DNA of 64,000 nucleotides from the NCBI RefSeq assembly GCF_002157585.1, contig NZ_BDGB01000079.1:93401-157400 (forward strand). The letters are read 5' to 3'. Of the stretch, positions 45,542 to 55,147 are shown one piece after another (within the stretch, counting starts at the first letter, position 1; each line of letters starts with the position of its first letter). Made by a program: the position numbers and the translations under genes. Origin of the DNA: Lentilactobacillus parakefiri (lineage in GTDB: Bacteria > Bacillota > Bacilli > Lactobacillales > Lactobacillaceae). Below the pieces are notes generated by a model. The model saw nothing but the letters and a program-made list of their open reading frames with translations. It ran no database searches and was not told the origin of the DNA.

Positions 45542-46795
45542 ATGAGTTATTCAAAAACGGCTTTAGACCAACTTGAAGGCGGCCAAATTGATGATTTTAA
45601 GAAATCATTTCAGCAAGCTTTGGCCCATGATTCGGATGATTTGCTGTATTCATTGGCCGAAGAGCTGTATTCACTGGGATTTTCAACTTACTCAAATACT
45701 ATTTACGAAAAACTATTTAAAAAATATCCAAAAGATGATGGATTAAAAATCAATTTAGCCGAACTTGCCATTGATGACGATCAAGATGACAAGGCACTCA
45801 ATTATTTATCACAGGTTGCACCTCAGTCAGACGAATACGTCCGTTCTTTGATGGTAGCAGCTGATCTGTACCAAACCCAGGGAATGTTCGAGATTAGCGA
45901 ACAAAAGCTCTTAGAGGCCCAAAAATTGGCCCCTGATGAAGATGTCATCCAGTTTGCCTTGGCTGAGTTCTATTTCACTACCAGAAACTATCGCAAAGCC
46001 ATTAATTTGTATCTCGCGCTGATTACATCGGGCACTTTAGAAATGTCTTCAGTCAATTTGGTTGAACGCCTAGGAGTTTCTTACGCGGAGATTGGTAAGT
46101 TTGAACAGGCAATGGGCTACTTGGAACAGATCAAACCAATCAACATGAACGCGGACGTTAAATTTGAACTGGCATTCACCTACTTTAATTTGAAAGAATA
46201 TCAAAAGGCCATTAAAGCCTTCGAAGATTTACGTGACTCCGATCCCCAGTACAGCTCGCTGTATCCATATTTGGCAGATGCTTACGTCAACCTCAAACGG
46301 GTTGAGGAAGCCTTAAAGGCAATCCAAGAGGGCATTTCGATCGACCAGTTCAATGAAAAAATCTGGCAGAAGGCCGGCCAAATTGCCGAAATGGCCAACG
46401 AAGATGATTTAGCTTTGACCTATTTCCAAAAGGGCCATGAAATCGCCCCTGATGACATGGAAATTCTGACCTTACTATCAGACTGGTACGTTGCCCATGA
46501 ACGCTATAGCGACAATTTGACGCTTTTAGAGGGGGTCTTTGAGGACCACGTCGTCGATGCCCACCTTGCTTACAATTTGGCATTATCATATCAAAATGCC
46601 GGTGAGAGCAAAAAGGCAGCCAATAATTACGAACTCGCCGCCAACGAACTTTCAGATAACCCGGATTTCTTAAAACACGCGACACTGTTTTATCGCGAGA
46701 TTGGTCAACCAGACGTTGAAAAACAGTACCTGAAAAAGTATTTGGATCTGGTTCCTGATGATATGGAAATGGAAGCACTGTGGGATGAAATGTAA
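45542..46795 (+). CDS. Tetratricopeptide repeat protein (YpiA-like)
   Basis: A 417-residue helical protein made of about ten TPR units from residue 20 on (for example RKAINLYLALITSGTLE, YQKAIKAFEDLRDSDPQY, ALTYFQKGHEIAPDD). It resembles B. subtilis YpiA in length and position after hup. It probably acts as a protein-interaction scaffold; no enzymatic motif is seen. ATG 45542 follows TTGGAGGAC; earlier in-frame codons run back through hup and are not a start. It ends convergent to the second yitT gene. Confidence 0.88.
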   Translation: MSYSKTALDQLEGGQIDDFKKSFQQALAHDSDDLLYSLAEELYSLGFSTYSNTIYEKLFKKYPKDDGLKINLAELAIDDDQDDKALNYLSQVAPQSDEYVRSLMVAADLYQTQGMFEISEQKLLEAQKLAPDEDVIQFALAEFYFTTRNYRKAINLYLALITSGTLEMSSVNLVERLGVSYAEIGKFEQAMGYLEQIKPINMNADVKFELAFTYFNLKEYQKAIKAFEDLRDSDPQYSSLYPYLADAYVNLKRVEEALKAIQEGISIDQFNEKIWQKAGQIAEMANEDDLALTYFQKGHEIAPDDMEILTLLSDWYVAHERYSDNLTLLEGVFEDHVVDAHLAYNLALSYQNAGESKKAANNYELAANELSDNPDFLKHATLFYREIGQPDVEKQYLKKYLDLVPDDMEMEALWDEM

Positions 46796-46821
46796 TTGAC
46801 ATCCCCGCAAATTAATAACAG

Positions 46822-46902
46822 AAAAGGCCACCAGTAAGATGGGCCATATCGCCAAAAGTAACCTAAAATCCTTGGCGGTCTCCCTCAAACTGGTGACCTT
46901 TT
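46822..46902. terminator. Long bidirectional hairpin between convergent genes
   Basis: AAAAGGCCACCAGT and ACTGGTGACCTTTT form the outer stem and ATCGCCAA / TTGGCGGT an inner stem, with A and T runs at the two ends, between ypiA (+) and yitT-2 (-). Confidence 0.8.
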
Positions 46903-46936
46903 ATCATACATATTTTCTAATAAGGACAGGCAACAA

Positions 46937-47827
46937 CTAGAGCAGTTTAAAACGCTTCGGCCGTTTATAAGTAAAGCCTTCACCAATCGCCTCGTTAACT
47001 TCAATGATCGAAATAAAAGCTTCTTCATCAATTGACTCGACCAGTTTTTTTAAGGTGTGCAGTTCGCTGGGCGAGACCACACAATAGACAATCTGCTTGG
47101 AACGATGGGAATAACCACCCTCGGCATTGAGAAAAGTAACCCCACGATTGAGTTGATCTTGGATGGCATTGGAAATCTTTTCAGATTCGTTACTGATAAT
47201 TAAAATTCCCCGGGCAGTATAAGCGCCCCGTTGCGTAAAGTTAACAATCATGGAAAAAATCCAGACGTAAATTAAGGTATATGCCATCTGGCGGACATTC
47301 AAATAAATGAGTGATGACAGCAAAACCAAGACATCAATTGTTAACAGCGTTTGGCCCATTTGGACTCCCTTAAACCGCTCAAATAAGCGGGCGACGATAT
47401 CGACACCACCGGTTGTGCCGCCAAATCGATAAACGATCCCGCAGCCAAATCCGCCAAATAAACCGGCACCAATCGCAGAGAGCAGCAGGTCATGGTCGAT
47501 GTTAATCACGATGGGAACCCGCTGCCAAATCCATAAAAAGATCGCCAGGGCAATTGTTCCGTACAATGTATAAAACATATCTTTTTTACCTAAATACCGA
47601 TAGCCGATCGCAAATAGCGGCACGTTGACCAGAATGGTCGAATACGCCGGATCAATGTGAAACAGTGCCCTTAAGATCAACGTAATCCCGGTTACGCCGC
47701 CATCAGCCAGATGATTGTAAATGTTAAAGAAGACAATTCCAAATGAGTAAATGGCGGTTCCAGCCGCGATTACCAATAAATCAACCAACGAAATATCCAA
47801 TTTGAAGCGACTTTGATTTTGTGCCAT
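46937..47827 (-). CDS. YitT family membrane protein, second copy
   Basis: Integral membrane protein of 296 residues with the YitT_membrane domain (GAGLFGGFGCGIVYRFGG, TTGGVDIVARLFE) and a C-terminal DUF2179 domain (ILIISNESEKI to EAFISIIEV). On the minus strand GGGGAGG lies seven bases before ATG 47827, so 29 residues of a longer open frame are rejected. It is a paralogue of 2809-3684 with the same architecture but clearly diverged sequence. Function unknown. Confidence 0.9.
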   Translation of the reverse strand: MAQNQSRFKLDISLVDLLVIAAGTAIYSFGIVFFNIYNHLADGGVTGITLILRALFHIDPAYSTILVNVPLFAIGYRYLGKKDMFYTLYGTIALAIFLWIWQRVPIVINIDHDLLLSAIGAGLFGGFGCGIVYRFGGTTGGVDIVARLFERFKGVQMGQTLLTIDVLVLLSSLIYLNVRQMAYTLIYVWIFSMIVNFTQRGAYTARGILIISNESEKISNAIQDQLNRGVTFLNAEGGYSHRSKQIVYCVVSPSELHTLKKLVESIDEEAFISIIEVNEAIGEGFTYKRPKRFKLL

Positions 47828-47957
47828 CGTTTTTCCTCCCCGAATGATCTGACAATTCATCATAGCAATTCTAATTGATGATTGGCAATCATTTCGGCGA
47901 ACTTTTTGTTTCAAACGGAAATTCTGTTAAAATTACAACAGGATAAATATTAAATGG

Positions 47958-49169
47958 ATGGCGATTATTGTGCGGATGGTAGAAATTCCAAATGAATTCC
48001 ACGAAGCATTACCAATTTTACAAAAGATTGAATCAGCCGGCTATGAGGCTTATTTTGTTGGCGGCTCGGTTCGAGACACGATTTTAAAACGGCCAATTCA
48101 CGATGTCGATATTGCGACCAGTGCGTATCCCAGCGAGGTTAAGGCGTTATTCAAACGAACAGTTGATACCGGAATTGAACATGGTACGGTGATGATTCTA
48201 GATCATGGGACTGGGTATGAAGTGACCACTTTTCGGACAGAGTCCGGCTATCAGGATTATCGCCGGCCGGATCACGTTACCTTTGTGCGGTCTTTAAAGG
48301 AAGATCTCAAACGGCGGGATTTTACGATTAACGCGCTGGCACTGGCTGAAAATGGCCAGATCACCGATTTGTTTGGTGGCCTTTCCGACATGCGAAAACA
48401 CATTATTCGCGCGGTTGGAGATCCAAACGAACGATTCAATGAAGATGCCTTGCGGATGATGCGGGCGACCAGGTTTGCCAGTCAGTTGGACTTCCAGATT
48501 GAGGACGCCACGCTGGCTGGAATTGCTAGACACAGCCAGTTATTGGAAAAAATTGCGGTCGAACGTTCCCACACTGAATTTGTCAAAATGATGCTGGGGA
48601 CTGACGCCAATAACGGTTTAAAAATCATGATTCAAACTGATTTGTACCAGCACGTCCCTGTGTTGAGTCATTACTTAAACCAACTTCAGCAAATTGCTGA
48701 AACTGATTTTACGCTCACCAATGAAGTGCAGATCTGGGCATTGTTAGCTTTTAAATTTGGATTGAACAGCCAAGAAACGGCCAGTTTTTTAAAAAAGTGG
48801 AAGACTGCCAATAAAATAATTAATGATGTTATACTTACGGTTGAATTACTTTTCGCAATTCAACGTGGTCAAGTGGCCAACTTAACCCTCTATCGCGCCG
48901 GAAGTGAAAATGTCGTTAACGCGGTGACGGTGCTTGCGGATACGGCAAAGACAGCTGGATTAGTTGAACGTTATGAACACTTGGCGATCAAGAACAAGCA
49001 TCAGTTGAAGATGACCGGCGGCGAACTCATCAAACGGGGAATTCTAAAACCCAGTCCACAGCTTGGCGAGGTTTTGAACTATCTTGAACAAAATGTGGTT
49101 GCAGGCAAGATCAAAAATGAAACAGAAGAGCTTGTTAAAGCAGCCGTTAACTTTCTAAATGAGGACTGA
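47958..49169 (+). CDS. cca: CCA tRNA nucleotidyltransferase
   Basis: Adds or repairs the 3' CCA end of tRNAs. The 403-residue class II enzyme shows the nucleotidyltransferase signature FVGGSVRDTILKRPIHDVDIA (metal-binding D-x-D; near residue 30), RRDFTINALAL, the flexible-loop region and DALRMMRATRFASQ with the nucleotide-selecting E/D-xx-R element. The start among ATG 47954/47958 is uncertain as no strong ribosome binding site is seen. The ABC-F gene follows seven bases on. Confidence 0.95.
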   Translation: MAIIVRMVEIPNEFHEALPILQKIESAGYEAYFVGGSVRDTILKRPIHDVDIATSAYPSEVKALFKRTVDTGIEHGTVMILDHGTGYEVTTFRTESGYQDYRRPDHVTFVRSLKEDLKRRDFTINALALAENGQITDLFGGLSDMRKHIIRAVGDPNERFNEDALRMMRATRFASQLDFQIEDATLAGIARHSQLLEKIAVERSHTEFVKMMLGTDANNGLKIMIQTDLYQHVPVLSHYLNQLQQIAETDFTLTNEVQIWALLAFKFGLNSQETASFLKKWKTANKIINDVILTVELLFAIQRGQVANLTLYRAGSENVVNAVTVLADTAKTAGLVERYEHLAIKNKHQLKMTGGELIKRGILKPSPQLGEVLNYLEQNVVAGKIKNETEELVKAAVNFLNED

Positions 49170-49176
49170 TAATTGA

Positions 49177-51081
49177 ATGGAAACAATGCGTGTCGAGAAC
49201 TTAGCAAAAACCTATGGTGAAAAAACACTCTTTGATAATCTGAACTTTATTATTAATGAACATGACCGAATCGGCTTAATTGGCACCAACGGAACCGGGA
49301 AAACGTCTTTATTAAATGCCATCGCTGGGATTGACCATGATTCGACAGGAGATATTATTACCTCCAAATCCTATACCATTGGCTATTTAAAGCAGGATCC
49401 TGAACTTGACGAGCAACTGTCAATTATGGATGCGGTGTTTTCTGGATCACAGACCGTTTATCGGACAATTCGGCGTTATGAAGCTGCCCTGAAGGATTAC
49501 TCAACCCATCCTGAAGACCCAGACGCTGAAAAGCGCTACACCAAAGCGGAAGCGCGAATGAATGAAGAAGACGCTTGGAATGCCCAGAGTGACGTTAAAA
49601 CGATTTTAACCCAATTGAAGATTACTGATTACAACCAGAAAATCTCCGAATTGTCAGGTGGTCAAAGAAGACGGGTCGGGCTGGCACAAGTTTTGATTCA
49701 AGCACCGAACCTGCTGTTACTTGACGAACCGACCAACCACTTGGACTTTGATTCCATTGATTGGCTGGAAAATTATCTTGCCGGCTACAAGGGCTCCCTA
49801 ATCGTCGTCACCCATGACCGTTATTTCTTGGATCACGTTGCCAATAAAATCTGGGAGCTGTCATTTGGTAAACTCTATCAATATGACGGTAATTATCAAG
49901 ACTATGTGCAACAAAAAGCGACCCGGGTTGAAGGTGAAATTCAAGCGGAGCATAAGACCCAGCAGCTTTACAAGCAGGAACTGGCTTGGATGAAAACGGG
50001 TGCCAAAGCCCGTTCAACCAAGCAGCAGGCCCGCATCAATCGATTTAATGATTTAAAAGAGAATGTGGGTACCTTACAGCTTGATCAAGACGTCAACATT
50101 TCTTTGGGCCAGACGCGATTAGGCAAGGAAGTCCTTAAGATGAAGGACGCCAACTTGACCATTGATGGCCAAACGATCCTCAAGGACTTCAACATTCTTG
50201 TCCAGCCGAATGAACGAATTGGAATCAGTGGCGAGAACGGTGCCGGAAAGACGAGCCTCCTCAACGTGATTGCCGGGCGCTTGAAATTAGATTCAGGCAT
50301 CATTAAGGTCGGAGAAACTGTCAAAATTGCCTATTACACTCAGCTAACCGAACCGATCCCCGAAGATAAGCGGGTGATTAGTTATTTGAGTGAAATCGGC
50401 CAGCAGGTGACCGATAACACGGGCAATAAGATCAGTGTTGCTGAATTACTTGAAGAATTTCTGTTTCCCCGTTTCATGCACGGCACTTTAATCCGGAAGC
50501 TTTCCGGTGGTGAAAAACGCCGATTGTATTTGTTAAAATTACTCATGCAGCAGCCAAATGTGCTGCTGTTGGATGAACCGACCAATGACTTGGATATTGC
50601 GACTTTGACGGTCTTAGAGGACTACATTTCTAAATTCCAGGGCACCGTTATCACGGTTTCACATGACCGCTACTTCTTGGATAAGGTTGCCGATCGATTG
50701 TTGATTTTTAAAGGGAATGGCGTGATTGAAGAACATCGCGGCCGGTTCACCGATTACCTGGCATCAATCAAAAAGACGCCAAAATCGGCTGTCAAGGCAA
50801 GCAACACGCAATCGAATTCGGCAAATTCAAGTCAGGAGACAACTGGTTCAGCAGCCAAAACTAAGAAAAAGCTGACCTATTCTGAAAAAATTGAGTACGA
50901 TCATATCGAAGATGAAATTGAAAAACTTGAGTCTCAAGTTGAAGACATTGACAAGCAGATGCAAAATAACGGCTCTGATTACGACAAGTTGGCTGACCTT
51001 CAAGAACAGAAGGATCAGTTGTCTGAAGAAGCCGATAAAAAAATGAAGCGTTGGGAATATTTGAGCGAGTACGCAGAATAA
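49177..51081 (+). CDS. ABC-F family ATP-binding protein (Uup/YdiF-type)
   Basis: Soluble protein of 634 residues with two ABC ATPase domains and no membrane part, the ABC-F pattern of translation factors acting at the ribosome. Domain 1: GTNGTGKTSLL, LSGGQRRRVGLAQ, LLLLDEPTNHLDF. Domain 2: GENGAGKTSLL, LSGGEKRRLYLL, LLLDEPTNDLD. Between them is the P-site tRNA-interaction motif region rich in K/Q/R (TKQQARINRF), and the C-terminus is a coiled coil (about 560-630). It follows cca within seven bases. The exact subclass and any antibiotic role cannot be assigned. Confidence 0.92.
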   Translation: METMRVENLAKTYGEKTLFDNLNFIINEHDRIGLIGTNGTGKTSLLNAIAGIDHDSTGDIITSKSYTIGYLKQDPELDEQLSIMDAVFSGSQTVYRTIRRYEAALKDYSTHPEDPDAEKRYTKAEARMNEEDAWNAQSDVKTILTQLKITDYNQKISELSGGQRRRVGLAQVLIQAPNLLLLDEPTNHLDFDSIDWLENYLAGYKGSLIVVTHDRYFLDHVANKIWELSFGKLYQYDGNYQDYVQQKATRVEGEIQAEHKTQQLYKQELAWMKTGAKARSTKQQARINRFNDLKENVGTLQLDQDVNISLGQTRLGKEVLKMKDANLTIDGQTILKDFNILVQPNERIGISGENGAGKTSLLNVIAGRLKLDSGIIKVGETVKIAYYTQLTEPIPEDKRVISYLSEIGQQVTDNTGNKISVAELLEEFLFPRFMHGTLIRKLSGGEKRRLYLLKLLMQQPNVLLLDEPTNDLDIATLTVLEDYISKFQGTVITVSHDRYFLDKVADRLLIFKGNGVIEEHRGRFTDYLASIKKTPKSAVKASNTQSNSANSSQETTGSAAKTKKKLTYSEKIEYDHIEDEIEKLESQVEDIDKQMQNNGSDYDKLADLQEQKDQLSEEADKKMKRWEYLSEYAE

Positions 51082-51116
51082 TCAAACCAGTCCCGTTCTG
51101 AAAAAGGAGAATTGCC

Positions 51117-52067
51117 ATGTTAGAAGATGCCTATTTAGATCTTGCACGTTACGTTTTGGAAAATGGCCATAAAAAGACTGATCGGACTCATACCGGAACC
51201 ATCAGCACCTTTGGCTACCAGATGCGATTTGATTTATCAAAGGGTTTTCCCTTATTAACCACTAAGAAAGTGCCGTTTGGGTTAATCAAAAGTGAACTCT
51301 TATGGTTCTTAAAGGGCGACACCAATATTCAATTTTTATTGAAGCATAAGAATCACATTTGGGATGAATGGGCTTTTGAAAAATTTGTTGCCTCCAATGA
51401 CTATACCGGTCCTGATATGACCGACTTTTCTCACCGAGCTCAAAAAGATCCTGAGTTTAACAAAGTTTATCAGGAACAAAAGAAGCTTTTTTGTGATCGG
51501 ATTATTAATGACGATGATTTTGCCAAAAAATATGGTGATTTAGGTCTGGTTTACGGCAGTCAATGGCGTGCTTGGAAGACGTCGACTGGTGGGACAATTG
51601 ACCAAATTCAAAATGTGATTGATCTGATCAAAACTCACCCCGATTCAAGGCGAATGATCGTTTCAGCATGGAATCCCGAGGACGTGCCAACCATGGCGTT
51701 ACCTCCTTGCCATACCTTATTTCAGTTCTATGTCAACGATGGCAAGTTAAGCTGCCAGCTGTATCAACGTTCAGGGGATATCTTCCTTGGCGTTCCGTAT
51801 AACATTGCCAGTTATGCGCTTTTGACTTCCATGATTGCCAGAGAATGCGGCTTGGAAGTGGGCGACTTTGTTCATACCTTTGGGGATGCCCACATTTATC
51901 TCAACCATATCGATCAAGTCGAGGAACTGCTCTCTCGCAACCCCCGTCAGGCACCCGAATTGTGGTTGAATCCGGAAAAGAAACATTTAGATGAATTTGA
52001 AATGGCTGATATCAAGGTCAAAAATTATGACCCATACCCAGTTATTAAAGCCCCGGTTGCAGTTTAG
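51117..52067 (+). CDS. thyA: Thymidylate synthase
   Basis: Makes dTMP from dUMP with methylene-tetrahydrofolate. The 316 residues, including the ~50-residue insertion after residue 85 ([16 protein letters not shown] to [10 protein letters not shown]), match the lactobacillar-type enzyme rather than the 264-residue E. coli form. The nucleophile is Cys ~198 in [25 protein letters not shown] and [12 protein letters not shown] are also present. AAAAGGAGAATTGCC precedes the ATG. dfrA follows after ten bases, so dihydrofolate produced here is re-reduced by the neighbour. Confidence 0.98.
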   Translation: MLEDAYLDLARYVLENGHKKTDRTHTGTISTFGYQMRFDLSKGFPLLTTKKVPFGLIKSELLWFLKGDTNIQFLLKHKNHIWDEWAFEKFVASNDYTGPDMTDFSHRAQKDPEFNKVYQEQKKLFCDRIINDDDFAKKYGDLGLVYGSQWRAWKTSTGGTIDQIQNVIDLIKTHPDSRRMIVSAWNPEDVPTMALPPCHTLFQFYVNDGKLSCQLYQRSGDIFLGVPYNIASYALLTSMIARECGLEVGDFVHTFGDAHIYLNHIDQVEELLSRNPRQAPELWLNPEKKHLDEFEMADIKVKNYDPYPVIKAPVAV

Positions 52068-52077
52068 GAGGCAGTTG

Positions 52078-52578
52078 ATGTTAGCATTTATTTGGGCAGA
52101 GGATGCCAATGGTTTGATTGGTGCGAACGGACAATTACCTTGGCATTTGCCTGACGACATGCATTACTTCAAACAAACAACGATGGGCAACACAATTATT
52201 TCCGGATCAAAGACTTTCCGCAGCTACAATCGACCGCTGCCTGGCCGTGAGAATGTAGTGGTGTCACACCAAACTGATTTCCCGGCTGGGGTTAAGGTGG
52301 TATCATCAATTGAACGATTGTGCCAGCTGATTGATCAAAATCCTGACAAGCAGTACATCGTGACCGGTGGGGCCAATCTATTTGCACAGTTGCGTTCCAA
52401 AGTCGACCGTCTTTATCGAACGAAGATTGAAGCAGAATTTACCGGTGACACTTACATGCCCACCATTGATTACTCGCTGTTTGAACGAAGCAAATCAGTG
52501 GCTGGAGTTGTCGATGCCAAGAATCAATATCCACACACCTTTGAGGTTTTCGATCGGAAATTCTCCGGTCATAAATGA
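52078..52578 (+). CDS. dfrA: Dihydrofolate reductase
   Basis: NADPH-dependent reductase that regenerates tetrahydrofolate. The 166-residue product begins at ATG 52078, preceded by AGGAGG (52067-52072), and reads MLAFIWAEDANGLIGANG, then LPWHLPDDMHYFK with the substrate-binding Asp, and SGSKTFRSYNRPLPGREN and IVTGGANLFAQL in the cofactor region. An in-frame extension into thyA is rejected. It pairs functionally with thyA. Confidence 0.96.
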   Translation: MLAFIWAEDANGLIGANGQLPWHLPDDMHYFKQTTMGNTIISGSKTFRSYNRPLPGRENVVVSHQTDFPAGVKVVSSIERLCQLIDQNPDKQYIVTGGANLFAQLRSKVDRLYRTKIEAEFTGDTYMPTIDYSLFERSKSVAGVVDAKNQYPHTFEVFDRKFSGHK

Positions 52579-52600
52579 TTATGAATCTTTGGCAGAACTT

Positions 52601-52609
52601 TGATATAAT
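52601..52609 (+). promoter_or_regulatory. Extended -10 promoter of degV
   Basis: TGATATAAT (TGN-TATAAT) 54 bases before the degV start, without a good -35. Confidence 0.5.
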
Positions 52610-52662
52610 TGTGGTTGGACAATCAATGAATGATTAATTTTGTAAAGAAACGAGTGGCGTAA

Positions 52663-53511
52663 ATGGCAAAAGTAAAAATTGTGACGGATTCATCCGCCCA
52701 ACTGACAGATGAAGAACTCAAACAATACGGAATTACAATTGTTCCATTAACTGTGATGATTGACGATACGGTGTATGTTGACCGTGATACGATTACAAAT
52801 GAAACCTTTGTTCCTCAAATGCTGGCGGCTCACGATCTGCCGAAGACCAGCCAGCCACCAGTTGGTAAATTTGTCGAAACATTTGATCGATTGGGTGAAG
52901 ACGGTAGTCAAATTCTCTGTTTGAATATGCTGGCAGCCATTAGTGGCACCGTTCATGCAGCTGAACAGGCAGCCACTATCAGTAAATCCGATGTGACGGT
53001 TGTTGACAGCCAAAGTACTGACCGCGGTTTGGGCTTTCAAGTGCTCGAAGCTGCCAAACTGGCACAGGATGGCGCAGATATGGACGCCATTTTAGATAGA
53101 GTCAATCAGGTTCGCAATAATACCAAGCTTTATTTGTGTGTGATGACTTTGGACAACATCGTTAAGGGTGGACGCTTGCACCCAATTGCCGGGGCAATTA
53201 CCAACTTTTTAAACATCAAACTGGGGCTTCAGGTGAGTGATGGTAAACTTAAAATTATTTCTAAAGGTCGTGGCGATAAATCCCTTAAAAAGTTTTTCAA
53301 TGGTATCATTGATGAAATGAAGAACGCTGCTGCGATTAAGTCGATTGGCATTTCATACGTAACTGAGACTGCTGTTTTGAAGGACACAGTTCAAAAGCTT
53401 AAAACTGAGTTTCCTGACGCTTCATTTCTTGAGCGGGTGACGTCGCCGACGATTTCCACCCATACTGGCAAAGGGGCATTTGCGTTAATTTATTACAGCG
53501 ATCCCAAGTAA
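52663..53511 (+). CDS. DegV family fatty acid-binding protein
   Basis: A 282-residue DegV-fold protein that binds a fatty acid; some homologues present acyl chains to fatty acid kinase. Visible motifs are VTDSSAQLTDEEL at the start, the acyl-headgroup segment KTSQPPVGKFVE (near residue 65), LNMLAAISGTVHAAEQAA and the late SPTISTHTGKGAFAL. AACGAGTGGCGTAA precedes the ATG; a terminator follows at 53531. FakA is not in this window. Confidence 0.93.
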   Translation: MAKVKIVTDSSAQLTDEELKQYGITIVPLTVMIDDTVYVDRDTITNETFVPQMLAAHDLPKTSQPPVGKFVETFDRLGEDGSQILCLNMLAAISGTVHAAEQAATISKSDVTVVDSQSTDRGLGFQVLEAAKLAQDGADMDAILDRVNQVRNNTKLYLCVMTLDNIVKGGRLHPIAGAITNFLNIKLGLQVSDGKLKIISKGRGDKSLKKFFNGIIDEMKNAAAIKSIGISYVTETAVLKDTVQKLKTEFPDASFLERVTSPTISTHTGKGAFALIYYSDPK

Positions 53512-53530
53512 TTGCAGATCTAAAATATTA

Positions 53531-53577
53531 CTAAAAGGGGCGAGACAAAGCGGATGTTTTGTTGTCACCCCTTTTAG
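53531..53577. terminator. Intrinsic terminator after degV
   Basis: CTAAAAGGGGCGAGACAAA / TTTGTTGTCACCCCTTTTAG, with A and T runs at its ends, so it could work in both directions. Confidence 0.8.
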
Positions 53578-53606
53578 AGTTGATAGCCATTTGAGAGGTT
53601 GATTCT

Positions 53607-53685
53607 GTGAGTCAAAATAACTCAGCATCATTTTCGCTGGATTATCGTATTAACCTCACTGATTGTCATTGGGGCAGCTGCATTT
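53607..53685 (+). pseudogene. Out-of-frame 5' end (start and membrane anchor) of the ypmR-like gene
   Basis: GTG 53607 lies eight bases after GAGAGG and reads MSQNNSASF, but in frame it soon leaves the coding frame of the hydrolase. Dropping one T from the T4 run at 53631-53634 joins it to FRWIIVLTSLIVIGAAAF, a perfect single-pass anchor that leads directly into the hydrolase frame. In that hydrolase frame TGA at 53608 blocks any further upstream start and no ATG, GTG or TTG occurs before 53686. A one-base insertion, or a sequence error, is the simplest reading. Confidence 0.7.
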
Positions 53686-54522
53686 GTGGGCTACCGTTAT
53701 TTCAACTCGGCCAAAGAATCGTTGCCAAGGGAAGTTAAATTAACCGCAGTGGGTGATTCACTGACCCAAGGTGTTGGTGACCCGACCAACAAAGGTGGCT
53801 ATACGCATCTGATCCGGCAAAAAGTCACTCAAACAAATCCCAACGTTCACCTGTCGACTGCCAACTATGGGATTTCAGGAGAAACAACCGATCAAATTAA
53901 TCATCGGGTGGTTTATTCCAAACGGCTGGCGCACAGCTTGCGGGAAGCCGATATGATCACCATCACGTCTGGTGGGAACGATCTGCTGAAATTTTGGAAG
54001 GCTAATGTTGTCGGTTTGAGCAAACACCAGTTGGATCAAAAATTAACAGGCTATTGCCAAACCTATCAGACCCGAGTCACCCGTTTATTTCGAAACATCC
54101 GTCATCTGAACAGGCGGGCACCCATCTTTGTTTTTGGCATTTACAATCCGGTCTACGTCTATTTCCCTCAGGTCAGCTATATTAACGACACAGTCAGCAA
54201 TACGAACCAGATCACAAATAAGGTGATTCAACAACAGCACGGCATGTATTTTGTGTCGATTAACAAACAGCTGACGGATGGTCAATTTACCACCGCCAAA
54301 TCCAGAAAAACTTTGGAAGAAAAGGCGGCTGCCAGCATTATTGCCGAAAATCATGATTCTCCTGCTGACATTGAGCAGCTGTTGAGTGGCCAACCCGCTC
54401 AGTCAAATAAATATCTCTCAAATGACGACCATTTCCATCCAAACTTGAAGGGGTATCAAATTATGACTAATCGGTTGTATGAGCAAATGGCCGCACATAT
54501 ATCCTGGTTGAAAGAGGAGTGA
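53686..54522 (+). CDS. SGNH/GDSL hydrolase (YpmR-like lipase/esterase)
   Basis: Predicted extracytoplasmic serine hydrolase. The intact frame from GTG 53686 gives 278 residues with block I VGDSLTQGVGD (Ser nucleophile), block II NYGISGETTDQI, block III TSGGNDLLKF and block V DDHFHPNLKGY (Asp/His), all catalytic residues being present. The normal start and N-terminal membrane anchor lie upstream in another frame (53607-53685), so this frame alone would lack its anchor and its ribosome binding site. It is followed by ypmS as in B. subtilis ypmR-ypmS. Whether it is expressed depends on the frameshift. Confidence 0.85.
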   Translation: MGYRYFNSAKESLPREVKLTAVGDSLTQGVGDPTNKGGYTHLIRQKVTQTNPNVHLSTANYGISGETTDQINHRVVYSKRLAHSLREADMITITSGGNDLLKFWKANVVGLSKHQLDQKLTGYCQTYQTRVTRLFRNIRHLNRRAPIFVFGIYNPVYVYFPQVSYINDTVSNTNQITNKVIQQQHGMYFVSINKQLTDGQFTTAKSRKTLEEKAAASIIAENHDSPADIEQLLSGQPAQSNKYLSNDDHFHPNLKGYQIMTNRLYEQMAAHISWLKEE

Positions 54523-54528
54523 TCCATT

Positions 54529-55146
54529 ATGAGAAAAGCCCCCAAACAGGCGAAACAACGTAACCCTTGGAAGATTGCTTTCATGTCTTTAATCGGCCTA
54601 CTGGTTGTTTTAGTGGCTGGTATGTTTTTGGCGGTTTCGTTATCGTCGTCAACGAATAAGTCAGTGGATCAGAAATTGACCAACCAGACCGAGCCAATTT
54701 CCGCAACTATTAATAAGACCCAACTTAATCAGCTGTCTAGTTATTATTTGGATAAGCTGCAGAAGGGGCGCCCCTCACAATATCATTTTGAGGTTGCCAA
54801 CGAAGGAATTGTATACGGATCATTGGCCTTGTTGGGATCCAATGTCGATTATTCACTGACTTTTGACCCCAAGGTGATGCCGAATGGTAACATCGAGCTC
54901 CATGCCAACAAACTGGCGGTGGGAAAGTTTCCCGTACCGATCAGTTTTGTTTTGATGTATGTCAAACAGCATTATAAGTTGCCTAAGTGGGTTCAGCTTG
55001 ATCCAAAAGATAAAACCATCAAACTTGATATTATTCACATGAATGGTAACAAGGGGATTAATTATCGGGCAAGAACGATTGATATGAACGGCCAGGGAAA
55101 ATTCGCCTTTGAAATTCTTTTGCCAACCACTGACAAGGAGGACTAA
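54529..55146 (+). CDS. YpmS family protein (DUF2140)
   Basis: A 205-residue membrane-anchored protein: basic N-terminus, one transmembrane helix (IAFMSLIGLLVVLVAGMFLA, about residues 16-35) and an extracytoplasmic DUF2140 domain (INKTQLNQLSSYYLDKLQ to GQGKFAFEILLP). Function unknown. AGAGGAGTG precedes the ATG, six bases after the ypmR-like stop, and yozE follows at once, suggesting a ypmR-ypmS-yozE transcript. Confidence 0.88.
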   Translation: MRKAPKQAKQRNPWKIAFMSLIGLLVVLVAGMFLAVSLSSSTNKSVDQKLTNQTEPISATINKTQLNQLSSYYLDKLQKGRPSQYHFEVANEGIVYGSLALLGSNVDYSLTFDPKVMPNGNIELHANKLAVGKFPVPISFVLMYVKQHYKLPKWVQLDPKDKTIKLDIIHMNGNKGINYRARTIDMNGQGKFAFEILLPTTDKED

Positions 55147-55147
55147 T

